A DNA stretch of 62,000 nt. Source: Strigamia acuminata. Its lineage: Eukaryota > Arthropoda > Chilopoda > Geophilomorpha > Linotaeniidae. The position numbers and the translations under genes are program-made. The stretch is from NCBI GenBank assembly GCA_949358305.1, contig OX442314.1:31801608-31863607 (forward strand), in the 5' to 3' direction. Position 1 is the stretch's first letter; each line of letters opens with the position of its first letter. A model generated the notes under the pieces. It ran no database searches. It saw only the letters and a list, made by a program, of their open reading frames with translations, and was not told where the DNA came from. Below are positions 30,362 to 41,200 of this stretch, in pieces.

Positions 30362-32032
30362 TCAGTCTAACTCGGAATCCTCCAATAACTCTTCCGCGGC
30401 GGTTGAAGTGGTATACGCTGGCGTAGTCGGAATTCCAATTATCGCGGCGGTGACAATTGCGGCAGCGATTTCTGGACTCATGGGTACCTCCTGGATCTCC
30501 GTGGTTTCAGGTTCCACGTCCAATCGCAATGGGTCTACTGCTGCCCCATGTTGTTGCTCAGTGAATGCCTCGAGTGGGTCTGGGCCTCCCAAAGGTGAAG
30601 CTCGGGCAGGAGCCGACTCAACATACAAAAGGTGGTGGTCCGGTAGCCCCTCGTGCCATCCATTCTTGATGGTGGAGTGAGTGTCGTACGAGATCTTGTT
30701 CAAGAGCTGGCACCACACATAGGATCGGGTCTGGAAGGTCTCAGCTCGCATCGGGTGGAAGATCCACTGCATAATGGTCAAAGGAATTGAATAATCAGGA
30801 TTTGTACCTTCTCTTAGTGCTAGGCTGATCTGTTTTGCTGCCTCGATGAGAACAGGACGATAGTGCTGGATTTCCGCGTTTGCCCGCTCCTGAATGGTCA
30901 TCTCGGGTGATGGTAGAAACGGAGCGACCATCAGGATGACTGGCTCGAGTGTAACCTGAATATTAACCGTCGGAATCGCAGCTTCGGTCGTTTCGACAAC
31001 TTGTCCTTCCATTGGAGAAGCAGCAGAAGTTGTGGGCGCCGTCATCTCAGGAGTGGTCGCCAAATTCAATGTTGAGACAACCTGACTCACTTGGGCAACG
31101 GTGGAGTCCGATTCTGTATCGGGCTGCGGTTCGGTAAGTCCTCCTCGCGGGGTTGAGCTGCTAGGCATTTGCGCCGGGTCTACATAAATAGCTTGCTCCG
31201 GGCCCTGGTGGATGAGGCCACATTCGCGGCACATCGCCCAATTGCGTGCTGTCGGCGTACTTAGCCCTTTGACGATGAATGGAAGAATTTCCTCGTTCCA
31301 CATACTGGAAATTGCGACACGCTTACCACCGTGACAGTTCACGCAGACTACGGCGTGAATGCCGGACAATAATGAGGACAACCAACCACATCCTGCGCAT
31401 AAAGGGCAGAACATAAGCTTTGATTTCGGCATGATGTTTGTTCCCAAGGCGGCAGCTTCCATATCGCGAAACACGCGTTCTCGCCGTTGCTTACGATAAC
31501 TTGGTAAGTTGAGCTCCGATAATGAGCGAGCTTGCGAGGTTGGGCGGGTCAACGCTTCGGATGAAGATGCCAACGTGGACTTGGTGGGTCCTTTGGGTTT
31601 GCCGGTTTTTCCTCGACTAGCGGTATCGCGAGGATTTCGTGGTCGAGCAAACGGTCTGTTGGTAGTCTGGGGCGGAGCTTCTTCATAAGATTCTTCTTCT
31701 TGTGAGAAGTCGTCTTGGCGCCGTCTCCTAGACGCGGAACGGGAATGATGTGACGAGTCGTCAGAAAAATCCCAATTCGGAGTCTCGCGGGGAGCATCAT
31801 AGGTGACAACACGCTGACTAGCTTGACGGCCTCTGGAAGGACGCGAGTCGGTCGGGCTAACACCCATGGCGGTCCTAATTCGTGGTGGTACGAGATCCGG
31901 ATTATCTCGGGCCCAGTTGGCGACGAGCTCGGGGTCAGAGGAGGGATTAACAAAGCGATAATCCGTCTCTTCCGACTCTTCTGGATCCCAATGTACGTAC
32001 TGTCGCTTGCTAGCACGACCTCGGCGACTCAT
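30362..32032 (-). CDS. Element A ORF3, zinc-ribbon-like accessory protein, 556 aa
   Basis: An open frame between pol and the 3' LTR, where errantiviruses carry env; no signal peptide or transmembrane pattern is evident. The start is taken at ATG 32032, 5 nt after a candidate acceptor (AG 32039-32038) whose donor may be GTAAGTG at 32571. The N-terminus is Arg/Ser-rich. The core near residues 207-235 has CPLCAGCGW, then 12 residues, then CVNC; CRECG follows near 265, then a QAIYVDP motif. The C-terminal half is Thr/Pro/Glu-rich. Element B's ORF3 (43489-45006) has the same cysteine spacing and motif. Four paired cysteines of this kind suggest zinc binding (inference). Function unknown. Confidence 0.75.
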   Translation of the reverse strand: MSRRGRASKRQYVHWDPEESEETDYRFVNPSSDPELVANWARDNPDLVPPRIRTAMGVSPTDSRPSRGRQASQRVVTYDAPRETPNWDFSDDSSHHSRSASRRRRQDDFSQEEESYEEAPPQTTNRPFARPRNPRDTASRGKTGKPKGPTKSTLASSSEALTRPTSQARSLSELNLPSYRKQRRERVFRDMEAAALGTNIMPKSKLMFCPLCAGCGWLSSLLSGIHAVVCVNCHGGKRVAISSMWNEEILPFIVKGLSTPTARNWAMCRECGLIHQGPEQAIYVDPAQMPSSSTPRGGLTEPQPDTESDSTVAQVSQVVSTLNLATTPEMTAPTTSAASPMEGQVVETTEAAIPTVNIQVTLEPVILMVAPFLPSPEMTIQERANAEIQHYRPVLIEAAKQISLALREGTNPDYSIPLTIMQWIFHPMRAETFQTRSYVWCQLLNKISYDTHSTIKNGWHEGLPDHHLLYVESAPARASPLGGPDPLEAFTEQQHGAAVDPLRLDVEPETTEIQEVPMSPEIAAAIVTAAIIGIPTTPAYTTSTAAEELLEDSELD

Positions 32033-33101
32033 TGCGTCTTCAAAACAATATAAATTTTTATTTGAGAACATGAATCAAACCGTCGGTAATTAATTTAATT
32101 TCAAATTAAATTAATTGTTGACCAACAACTAGATCAATGTCACAATTAATTCTTAAGTTCCTTTTGTTAGAGTGTTTTCTTCATTTGTCGAATAATCATT
32201 GAAATTAATAATTATTCTTGACTCGGTAGATAATTTCATATTATCTTTTAAACAATATCGTTGACAAAGTATTCAAATTAGTGTTTATTAAATAAAATAA
32301 ACCTAATTTTTGCATCTAAACGACATAATAACTAAAAAACCTGTCAAAATATTAAAAAATATTTTTGCAAGTATTTTTAGTACCTGACAATAGTCACTTT
32401 ACATGATTTTAACTGTACGAATAACTCTTTAATTCGTCCGAGTAAATAATCTATCACCGACATCTGGTGGTGTTTGTTAGTATCATACACGTGACTTGTT
32501 AATACATGTATGCTCACCAATTTCAAAGGAATTTAAGCGATATTTTTATCTTTCATAAAATAAACACTTACTAACTAGGTGCAGTCCTAACAGGGTATAT
32601 CTGGCTAGTTTAACGTCTAGCTTCACGTATTTGCGAGGGCTGCTCGGTTCCGGTGATGTCGGCCGATAAAAACGTTGTGCGGCGCGTGCGAATTCTAGGT
32701 CCGCCGTAATTAGCACTTTATGAAATAAATCATTATTAACTGTCAAAATATTCAAAGGAAATTTTGACACAATAAATATCGGAAATATTTTTACCGGAGA
32801 ATTACAACGTGATCACGTGGTGAGATTTTCTTTCGAGAAAATTCGACGAGTGAGTGGAATCCGTCAATTTCCTAAGTTAACTGATATTTGGACACAAATT
32901 CAGTTAAAGTTTATGTAAAGTCGTTTAAGATAAAACATAGTTTAACTCACTAGAACTCGGGAAAATCACGTAGTTTTCGTGGAAAGTTGAGAGTTGTCCA
33001 GAGTTGTGTCCGTGTATGAAAACTTAACAACAAGTGTCAACTACTCTCCAACGAGGGGTTAAGGGGAGTTTCGAGGAGTAATCTGATTGGTTTGTAATTA
33101 C
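32033..33101 (-). other. Element A spacer between pol and ORF3 (part), with candidate intron
   Basis: Non-coding or weakly coding. The candidate intron 32571-32038 (GTAAGTG...AG) would join an upstream exon to ORF3. Element B sits immediately to the right; the spacer continues at 47501-47725. Confidence 0.5.
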
Positions 33102-33454
33102 TGTGATGATTACAAATCCGTATTTATCAATGTTCACAATAGATGGCGCTGTTTACCAAACGCGCGTAATTCAAACTCGATAAAACCAATAAGTGTGATA
33201 AATAATTATTTAGACACGGTGAATAAAATATAATTATTTTATTCGATATAAACTAAGTATTATTTACTTGACAATGTTGATTCTATCGAATCAATATCCA
33301 CATTACTTACCTGTCGAAGGGAACCAATTGGACCCTTCCTGCCCCCAACTGGGCCCATCTGGACATAGTCATATTTTAGGTCCGGACTAGTGACCCACGA
33401 ATCCGCCGATTCGTACGCTGATTGGCTGCCGCCGATCTAGTAGTTCTACAGAAC

Positions 33455-33461
33455 TATATAA
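33455..33461 (+). promoter_or_regulatory. TATA box of element B LTR
   Basis: TATATAA, about 350 bp into the LTR. The same box is in the 3' LTR at 46100-46106. Confidence 0.65.
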
Positions 33462-33908
33462 GCTCCAGTTTCTCACCCACTAACCCCCCTGGCTTGATAA
33501 CTGAACTTGTATATTGTCTGTAGTTGAATTGTTATCGTTTGATTTCATTATTCTCTATCGACACATCAGGCCACCTCAGCTCTCCACAGTTAGTATTCAT
33601 TACTATTTGTTATTGCTGTTGTAGGGCTATTTCGGGAAGGCTAACTCCGGTAATAGACATGCATTCGCATGAAATGGCCCCGTAACGTTAGCCAGCTGTT
33701 CTACGGGACAGTAGGACTTCGTACGGTGGCTTAATATAACGGTCGTATACAGTACGACCTTGCTAAATGAAAGTAGGTCCCTCAGCTAACTGGCCACAGT
33801 CCGCTGCAGGATGGTTGTTGTAAACAGCCCACGCAGGTTCCCGTCTTTCTACGATTGGTCCTTCCGCTCGTTAAAAGTCGGTAAAGGCCTAATGCACAGG
33901 TAACACGC

Positions 33909-34105
33909 CGGGTTGGTAGCCCGTGAGTAATATCTTCAAGATGTTGCGATAAATAACTACCTGGATAATGGTAATCCAACGGCAGTGGCCAAATAATATT
34001 TTACCCGGTGCTCGATCAATGGATCCCGTCATCGTAAGGCATGCTGGCGGATGGAGGAGTCAAATCCTCCCGCGATGGTTCTCTCGACCGTCGTGACGGT
34101 CCCCG
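33909..34105 (+). ncRNA. Structured module 1 in element B LTR
   Basis: Ordered hairpins: 33909-33923 (CGGGTT/AGCCCG), 33929-33945 (AATATCT/AGATGTT), then 34053-34070 (GGAGGA/TCCTCC) and 34086-34101 (GACCGT/ACGGTC), joined by a conserved GTAAGGCATGCTGGCGGATG linker. Module 2 repeats the order. It lies in the transcribed part of the LTR. Role unknown. Confidence 0.55.
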
Positions 34106-34120
34106 CCCCATCGTACCCTC

Positions 34121-34387
34121 CGGGTTAGTAACCCGTGAACGATATATAAAATATATCGTGTTAAACAAATTACTCGGGCATTGGTAATCCTGTATTGGCA
34201 ATATCTTTTAAACCCGGTAAGTCCATAGAAATGTTTACCTGGTGGTTGGTACCACCGATAGCGAATTAAAGCGTACAATTAAATACTCGGCGCCTGATCA
34301 CGAGATCTTGTCGTCGTAAGGCATGCTGGCGGATGGAGTCTCAACAACTCCCGCGACGTTCTCTCAATTGTCGTGACGGTCCCCGCC
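34121..34387 (+). ncRNA. Structured module 2 in element B LTR
   Basis: Same order as module 1 with different stem sequences: 34121-34135 (CGGGTT/AACCCG), 34140-34158 (CGATATAT/ATATATCG), 34335-34351 (GGAGT/ACTCC). The linker and the GTCGTGACGGTCCCCGCC end are conserved, though the last hairpin is weakened. An inserted stretch (about 34205-34285) contains another ACCCGGTAA and a GGTGGTTGGTACCACC hairpin. Confidence 0.55.
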
Positions 34388-34457
34388 CAATTAATATTTA
34401 TATAACAATTCATTTGTTATATTCCATTAATCACTTTACTCTTATTCATTTGAAACA

Positions 34458-34691
34458 ATGGAATATTCTGCCGAATATTCCTGTTTATGCGAAGGACTCT
34501 TCGCATATTTAGATAATCGAGCTGCGGACCAAATACGTCTCCGTAGCGCTATTTGTGACGATGCCGCAAGTCAGCCGTATCCCTCTGGCTTTGCCCGGAT
34601 CCTCAACCAGTTGATGCCGCCGTTTACACGCGTCAAGAACCCACAAATTTTGTTATTATTATTCAGTAATAAATATGTTATGTCACACTAA
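34458..34691 (+). CDS. Small ORF inside element B LTR, 77 aa
   Basis: The ATG in AAACAATGG context follows the structured modules; the TAA lies just after the AATAAA signal. The 3' LTR keeps the frame open at 47102-47335 with one amino-acid change. No family is recognised. It would be the first clear ATG frame after the modules on the genomic RNA, so a uORF role is possible (inference). Confidence 0.35.
   Translation: MEYSAEYSCLCEGLFAYLDNRAADQIRLRSAICDDAASQPYPSGFARILNQLMPPFTRVKNPQILLLLFSNKYVMSH
34668..34673 (+). terminator. AATAAA poly(A) signal in element B LTR
   Basis: AATAAA about 1.2 kb after the TATA box; the equivalent in the 3' LTR would end the genomic RNA. Confidence 0.55.
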
Positions 34692-34856
34692 GGAAACTGT
34701 AAGTTATTTCTGCTCAATCATGAATTCATATTTTTACACAGACTTCTGTAAGCTTATCTCGGTTAGGTTGTTGCTACTCCTAGCAACGTCTTGTTTAAAC
34801 CGATTATTTATCTATCTTAAATGGCTATTAAATCAGCCAAAAGTAGAATCGTCACA

Positions 34857-35985
34857 AGTGGAGGTTCTACCGAGATAGGCTGCAAAAATTCAAATGAATT
34901 TTGAAGTTTTGTGTGCCTATGATGAATTCGAGTAGTGTAATTTTTGCAGTAAAATTTTTGTGTGTAAAATAAATTTTGTTTGAAATTTATATTTGTGTTT
35001 AATATATTTTATTCTGTTTTAGAACTTCTCGCAAGAAAATAAGTGTAATTCACTTTATTCCGATTTTCCGTCGGAGAAATTATGTGTTTTAACAAAACTA
35101 ATAATTTCTACCGCGTGGTCAGGCCTAAAGGCCCAACCCCGAGAATAGGAGTCTTGCCCGAACTTGTTGAAGTTGGTTCCGCCCGGGTAACGTCATTTTG
35201 TCGTCGACAATCTGACAAAACCACGCGGTCGGGCCTAATTTTGAAAAGTTGACCTTCTGACAACATTCTTAAAGAATTCTATCAATTTAACAGTTGTTTT
35301 AATTTTAGAATATTCTTTTATATGTATTTGCTTGAGACTTCAAGTTAAACCTAAATTTATTTGCCTAAATAAATTAGAAAGAAAATTGACATTTTCGAAG
35401 GAATTAAAATTTATATTTTATTTCAAATGGTTTACCTTATTTTACAGACCTGATCTACATTAAAATGTTGGTTAAAATCGTGATCTCAAGCCATTGAAAT
35501 CGAATTTTACGAATGGAATACCATTCGAATTTTAGCGAAGAAGAATTCTCGCTGTTGTGTTGCCTAGCAACCCGTGTGGTGCAGAAAAGCCGTCGATTCA
35601 AACGAATCGGCGCGTCTTTTGAAATTACGAGTTTTAAAAAAAACCTTTAAAAAATTCCATAAAGGTGATCATTCATTTATTAATAAATGCGGTGATATTT
35701 TAAAAATACTTTGAAAAGTATCCATTTTGTTTGGTGACTACGTCATAACACTGGAATCTGTCAAGATTACGGTTCCACAAACTTGATGATTTCCACCAAT
35801 CTCGGACGAGATTGGACTCTCGCGAGACTAGCGTTGATACTTGACCAATCAGAGAGGTGTATCGAAGTACCCATACTTTCATTCGAACTAGTGTGACCAC
35901 TGCTTCGTTTGCGATCCTCCTGAACGTTTGCAACTTCATCGTTATCTCTCAGACTTAGGAAATTTTCTTGGTTTTAAGTTTAGTT
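34857..35985 (+). other. Element B leader with primer-binding-site candidate
   Basis: TGGAGGTTCTACCGAGATAG begins 2 nt after the LTR (34859) and matches element A's site at most positions. The rest of the 1.1-kb leader is non-coding. Confidence 0.65.
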
Positions 35986-38232
35986 ATGACTAATAACCAG
36001 CATCACATGAACACCCGTGGTAAGGAAAGAACTTGTTTGACCGGTGGAATGAATCTATCTGGGTTTATACCTGTTCCTAATGGAACTGAAGAAGTGGAAA
36101 ACCACGCGGTCCATAATGGCGTTTCAAATGAAACAGCCGGACCATCTGGAGAGAATAGGGCTTCACGTGAACCTACTCCGCCTGGAGAAGAGGAATGCAT
36201 TCCTGAAGGTTCTCATTTAGGTCGAGGCGGTCTATTATTTTGTCAGGATCACGGTTTGAACCCAAACCAATTTAGATCTTTGACCGAAGTATTAGATTTT
36301 GTACACACGCGTCGTACTACGTCGGAGCAACCTAATTCCCCAGCCAGCCAAAGATTAAATAATTTTAGTCCCACTCCTTCGACGCCTATTTCTAGATATA
36401 GAAATAAAACTGCACAACCTCCTCGTCAAGATCAGTCGAATTTGACACCAGGAGATTTTAATCGTGCTTTTCAACAACGATTACGAGCGAATAACTTCGC
36501 TCGCAACCAACAAAGGGGATTTACAAATCCCGGAAATTTTGAGAACACGTTCAATAGAGCGAATATGGGTCCGCCGAATATGGCCAATCCCAATCCAAGT
36601 TTCCCAAACGGATCAAATAGTTGTCCGAATCTCGCTGGAAATTTGAATTCAAATTTAAATGTGACTAGAGGTCCAAACTACCGTTTTGATCCAAATTCTA
36701 GATTTGCAAACAATTCTAGTCCCGCACCTAACTTGCAAAAGGGTCACCCAGTTCCTCCGAACTCGAATAACCCAAATAATCCGAACGATTTAAATAATCC
36801 TTCTACTGGAACTCCAGGAAATTCAAATAACTATTTGAATCGGGGTACGCCAGGTAATTCGAACTATCGTCCGAATTTTGGTAATCAAGAAAGTTCGAAC
36901 AACCGTCCGAATTTTGACAATCAGGGTAATTCTAATAATCATTCGAATTATGGGAACCAAGGCAATTCGAATAACCATTCAAACTTTGGTAACCACGGTA
37001 GGTCAAATCAAGGAGGGTCGAATAATTTCAACCCCAATAGTGGTGGCTCAAGTCAAAATAACTCGAGTCAACCAAACAATGGCGGATCGTCAAACGACAA
37101 CTCGCGCCCCCCCAGTAGCTTTGGAATGACGGCTGATGACCTCGCGTCCATTGCCACGACCATGCACAAGTTGATGCAGGCAGGAAAAAGTTCCGCCACT
37201 GTCCCTCAAACTAACTGTTTGAAACCGCCAGATATCCCTGTATTCTCCGGAAAAGCAGAAGAAAGCGAACGCTTTCTCAACATTGTAAAAAATGTCGCTT
37301 TCCTGCGAAACATGTCACTCGATGACATGCTTGTTAAAGGCGTAGCCGGTTATCTAACCGAGCAAGCGCATGGTTGGTTTCATGAAAGGAGAGAAGATTT
37401 CATATCTTGGGAAGTATTTGAACAGGCGTTCAAAGAGCGGTTTGTAGCCACTCGACAAGAGCGGACGAACCAACTAACTAAGTTGAAACAACTGGAAACA
37501 GAAAGTCTTTACGACTTTATGCACAAATATTACCAGTTATGGATATTACAAGACAGTCTTGATGCAAAAGGGGCTGGATGTCTTTTTATCGGGAGTGTAA
37601 CTCCTGCTAATGATTTGCTTTTGCATACGCAAGGCATAGCGGATTTACCTCTGACAGAGATTTATACCGTTATAACGAAAAATAAAGGTTTGTACAGTCG
37701 TACAGCTAATGGAGCAAGGGAAAATATTTCCAATCCAGTTGTTTTCCCACCTCGGAAAACTGACACTCGTCCTCAGCCGAAGACAAATGCTAAATCTTTA
37801 ACTTTGGATTCACAAGAACAACTTAATATTTGTGAGGAAGAGTTACCTGAGGAGTGCGAGGCTGTTTATTTAATAAATGGAGTAGTAGATCAGACCAGAC
37901 GTGGTCAATTAGTTTGTTACCACTGTAAGAAACCAGGACACATGCGTCGAGAATGTCCAGATTTAAAACCACGTGCAAATTTCAACTCTGAAGAGTTGCA
38001 AAAACGAAGTACCCCGGATTCCTCGACTGTGGATCCTACTTCTAAACGTCCTAATAACAGATGGATAACTCAAGAAGTGTTGGATGCAACACTAGATGCT
38101 AAACTTGATGCGAAACTTAATACTTTTGAAAATAAGTTACAAACTTCGCTGACTAACTCGTTGGCAGAAATGGTCAAGACTTTGATCAAGCCCGAATCTG
38201 CTGATTCAAGTGCGACTAGTTCAAAAAACTAG
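35986..38232 (+). CDS. gag: Element B gag, 748 aa
   Basis: From ATG 35986 to TAG 38230-38232. The N-terminal half is Asn/Gly/Pro-rich, with short NSNNHxNFGNxG-like repeats (about residues 260-380). A capsid-like helical region follows (about 410-580). One CCHC knuckle, CYHCKKPGHMRREC, lies near residue 645, then a Lys/Asp-rich amphipathic tail. It assembles the particle and binds element RNA (family knowledge). The capsid region and knuckle resemble element A gag; the low-complexity part does not. Its stop overlaps the frameshift signal, so pol is made as a gag-pol fusion. Confidence 0.9.
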   Translation: MTNNQHHMNTRGKERTCLTGGMNLSGFIPVPNGTEEVENHAVHNGVSNETAGPSGENRASREPTPPGEEECIPEGSHLGRGGLLFCQDHGLNPNQFRSLTEVLDFVHTRRTTSEQPNSPASQRLNNFSPTPSTPISRYRNKTAQPPRQDQSNLTPGDFNRAFQQRLRANNFARNQQRGFTNPGNFENTFNRANMGPPNMANPNPSFPNGSNSCPNLAGNLNSNLNVTRGPNYRFDPNSRFANNSSPAPNLQKGHPVPPNSNNPNNPNDLNNPSTGTPGNSNNYLNRGTPGNSNYRPNFGNQESSNNRPNFDNQGNSNNHSNYGNQGNSNNHSNFGNHGRSNQGGSNNFNPNSGGSSQNNSSQPNNGGSSNDNSRPPSSFGMTADDLASIATTMHKLMQAGKSSATVPQTNCLKPPDIPVFSGKAEESERFLNIVKNVAFLRNMSLDDMLVKGVAGYLTEQAHGWFHERREDFISWEVFEQAFKERFVATRQERTNQLTKLKQLETESLYDFMHKYYQLWILQDSLDAKGAGCLFIGSVTPANDLLLHTQGIADLPLTEIYTVITKNKGLYSRTANGARENISNPVVFPPRKTDTRPQPKTNAKSLTLDSQEQLNICEEELPEECEAVYLINGVVDQTRRGQLVCYHCKKPGHMRRECPDLKPRANFNSEELQKRSTPDSSTVDPTSKRPNNRWITQEVLDATLDAKLDAKLNTFENKLQTSLTNSLAEMVKTLIKPESADSSATSSKN

Positions 38233-38263
38233 ATCCGGGGGACGAAGGTTTATTCCATCCCCC
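38223..38263 (+). promoter_or_regulatory. -1 frameshift signal at gag/pol of element B
   Basis: Heptamer A_AAA_AAC (38223-38229) in the gag frame directly before the TAG stop; 7-nt spacer; stem GGGGGA (38237-38242) pairing with TCCCCC (38258-38263). The -1 frame opened here runs without a stop into pol. Confidence 0.85.
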
Positions 38264-41200
38264 AGAAGTAGCTAATGCTACATCGGAGACTTTATTTATG
38301 GATGTAGACACTGTTTGTCTAGACACAGCCACTAGTCATAGTGGCGGAGTAGAGGAAAATCTGCAAGAAATGACAGAACAATTAAAAAATCTGACATTGT
38401 TTCCACACAAGTGCTACACGAAGAAATTCTGTAGACTCCGCCGACTCAATCGAGTCATAGGTGGTAACAATTTGCACAATATTACTTTAGGTAATAATAA
38501 AGATGATCCTCGAATGAAGATCACAATTGGTGGGCTCACCTTCAACGCGCTCATGGATACAGGAGCATCTCAATGTTACATCGGGGAACAACTCTTGTCT
38601 GAAACTCAGGCTTTGCCAGAATTTTTGCAAGAGGCCCCCAGAAATATGTTGGTTAACGCTGTAGGCGTAGCACACAAGCCTGTCGGACAAATAACTTTGT
38701 GCGTGCAATGGGCTGATGAATTTACACCAATGAATTTCATCGTTTTAGCAAAACGAGTTTGTGGCTTGATACTTGGTCACAATTTCATGCGCAGACAGAA
38801 AATTAGTCCGCATCCACATTTACAAGAGTTCTCTTGTGCAGATAAACCTAATTGGTCCGCTCCTTATGAATCGGAAGAAGCCAATTTGGCCCTCGCCCCG
38901 TTAAATCGAATTACATTTGATTATTTAGGACTGTCGTCCACTCTCAACTCAATTGAGTTAACAGACACTCCTGTGTTGACTTGGGATGAAAAATTAGTTG
39001 AGGAGAGCGACTGCACTCCGGAACAAAGACTAGCACTTCGCGAAGTGGTTAACTCGATACCGAATGTATTTCGTGATCAAGTTGGGTGCACTAACGTGAC
39101 CCAACATCGTATTAAGTTTAAAGAAGGGCATTCATTGCCCAAAATGCAGTATAGAATGTATAACCCGGCCAAGAGAGCCATTATGACCAAACTAGCTGCA
39201 GAATTGGAACAGGATGGACTCATTGAAAAGGCCAAAGGGCCCTTCATAAGTCATCCCGTCATTGTTGCGAAGCCTGACGGCTCGTATAGGATGTGCATTG
39301 ACTACCGGTGGCTAAATGCCATCACTGAAGTCGAAGTAATACAAATGCCAAGTATTGACCTTTTGTTGCATAATACTGGTCTGGCAAAGTATTTTACGTC
39401 TATTGACCTTGTTAAAGGTTACTACCAAGTCGAAATGTGTGAAGAAGATCGTCCAAAAACGGCGTTTTATACGCCAAACGGCCCTTATCAATTTGTGCGA
39501 ATGCCGTTCGGCCTTTGCAATGCGCCTTGTACTTTCCAGCGTCTGATGGAAGGCATTTTAGGCTCAGCTTTGCAAGACTACGCGTTAGTTTATTTGGATG
39601 ACGTAATTGTGTATTCAGATAATTGGGATGATCATCTCAAACATGTTCGAGATGTTTTGGAAAGGCTTAACCAAGCCAACATGACAATAAATAAAGCGAA
39701 ATCTCGTTTTGGGCGTACAGAATTAAAATTCTTGGGCCACTGGATTAAACCCGAAGGTCTCTTCGGTGATCCCGATAAAATATCGGCGATCATGAAATTT
39801 CCCACCCCCACGTGTGCTAAAGACATTCAACGCTTTCACGGCATGACTAACTTCTTCAGGAAGTTTGTTCCAAATCACGGAACTATTGCCGCACCATACA
39901 CTCGTATGATGAATGAGAAAACTCCATTTGAATGGGGAGATGAGCAGACAGTAGCTTTTAATAAAATTAAAGAGCTACTTTGTGGTGACAATTGTCTACA
40001 CAAACCAGATATGACTTTGCCATTTGTTGTCATGACTGACGCTTCACATGAAGGCTTAGGAGCTGTCCTTTGCCAAGACGTCGATATATTCGATGAAAAG
40101 AAGCAGAAAAACATTTCTGTACCCAGACCTGTAGCTTATGCAAGCAGAGTTTTACGTGGAGCGGAGAAGCGTTATACAACGCCGGAACTCGAATGTCTCG
40201 CAGTCGTGTGGGCTATTGATCGATTTAAACCATATCTCGAATATGGTACATTCACTTTAGAGTCAGATGCAGAAGCACTGAAATGGTTGATGCGAACGCC
40301 TGAACCATCTGGGAAATTTGGCCGATGGGCCTTAAGAATCCAATGTGGAAATTTTAAAATTGTTTTTCGAAAAGGTGCTGCTAACCAAGTTGCAGATGCA
40401 CTTTCTAGAGCCCCACTAACAGAGGAAGACATTCCTCTTCGTGATCATGTGGAACCTGTTGAAATTAAACAATACTGGCCTGAGTGGGACGGAAATCCTT
40501 CTGTTTCATTAAATCGTGCCCCAGAGAAACGAGAATATTTGGCTAGTGTGCGTGTCCATTTTTCAGAAAATTCTAAAGAATGTTCTGAAGAAAAGGAGGG
40601 GGAGGAAGTACAAGAAACCTTGTACAGTGCGTTGACTGAAGTACTTAAAGAAGTCCCTCCTACAAGGAGAGAAATAATAGATGCTCAGTTACTAGATACT
40701 GAATGCAAACGCATTCGAGAATATTTATTGAATGACAAGGTTGTTGGGATACCACAATCTGAAATAAAAGAATGGAAAAACAAAGTCAAAAACTATTGTT
40801 TAGACAAAAAAGAAGTTGATGGTGATCAAATGATCATCTATTTTAACCCTTCGTTCGAAGAGGAATTAAACGATTCGGGAAACGGCTTTAAAGCCGTTGT
40901 ACCCAGTTCACTCGTAAAACGAGTACTCTTCGCTTGTCATGGCCACCCCCTAAGCGGTCACGCTGGGATGAGTAAGACGCTTGAGAAAACGCGTTTAATA
41001 TATTTCTGGCCTGGTATGAGTAGAAGTGTCAGGAACTACGTCAAAAGCTGCACGCACTGTGCTCAGTACAAGCCTATTCAACAGAAAAGGCACGCAGCTC
41101 CTTACACACCACACAACATGACCAATCCTTGGGAATGTATTAACATGGACTTGATGGGCCCGAAACCCGCGGGAAGGTCCCAAAACCAGTATATCTTTGT

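Larger units (their letters stand above)
33102..34856 (+). repeat. 5' LTR of element B
   Basis: 1,755 bp with TGTGATGATT...AATCGTCACA ends. TATATAA at 33455-33461 and AATAAA at 34668-34673 suggest an R region of more than 1 kb. That region contains the hairpin modules and a 77-codon frame. Confidence 0.95.

Noticed and set aside
33782-34278. Short minus-strand frames in element B LTR
   Set aside because: Antisense to the element and located over the structured modules; no coding features.
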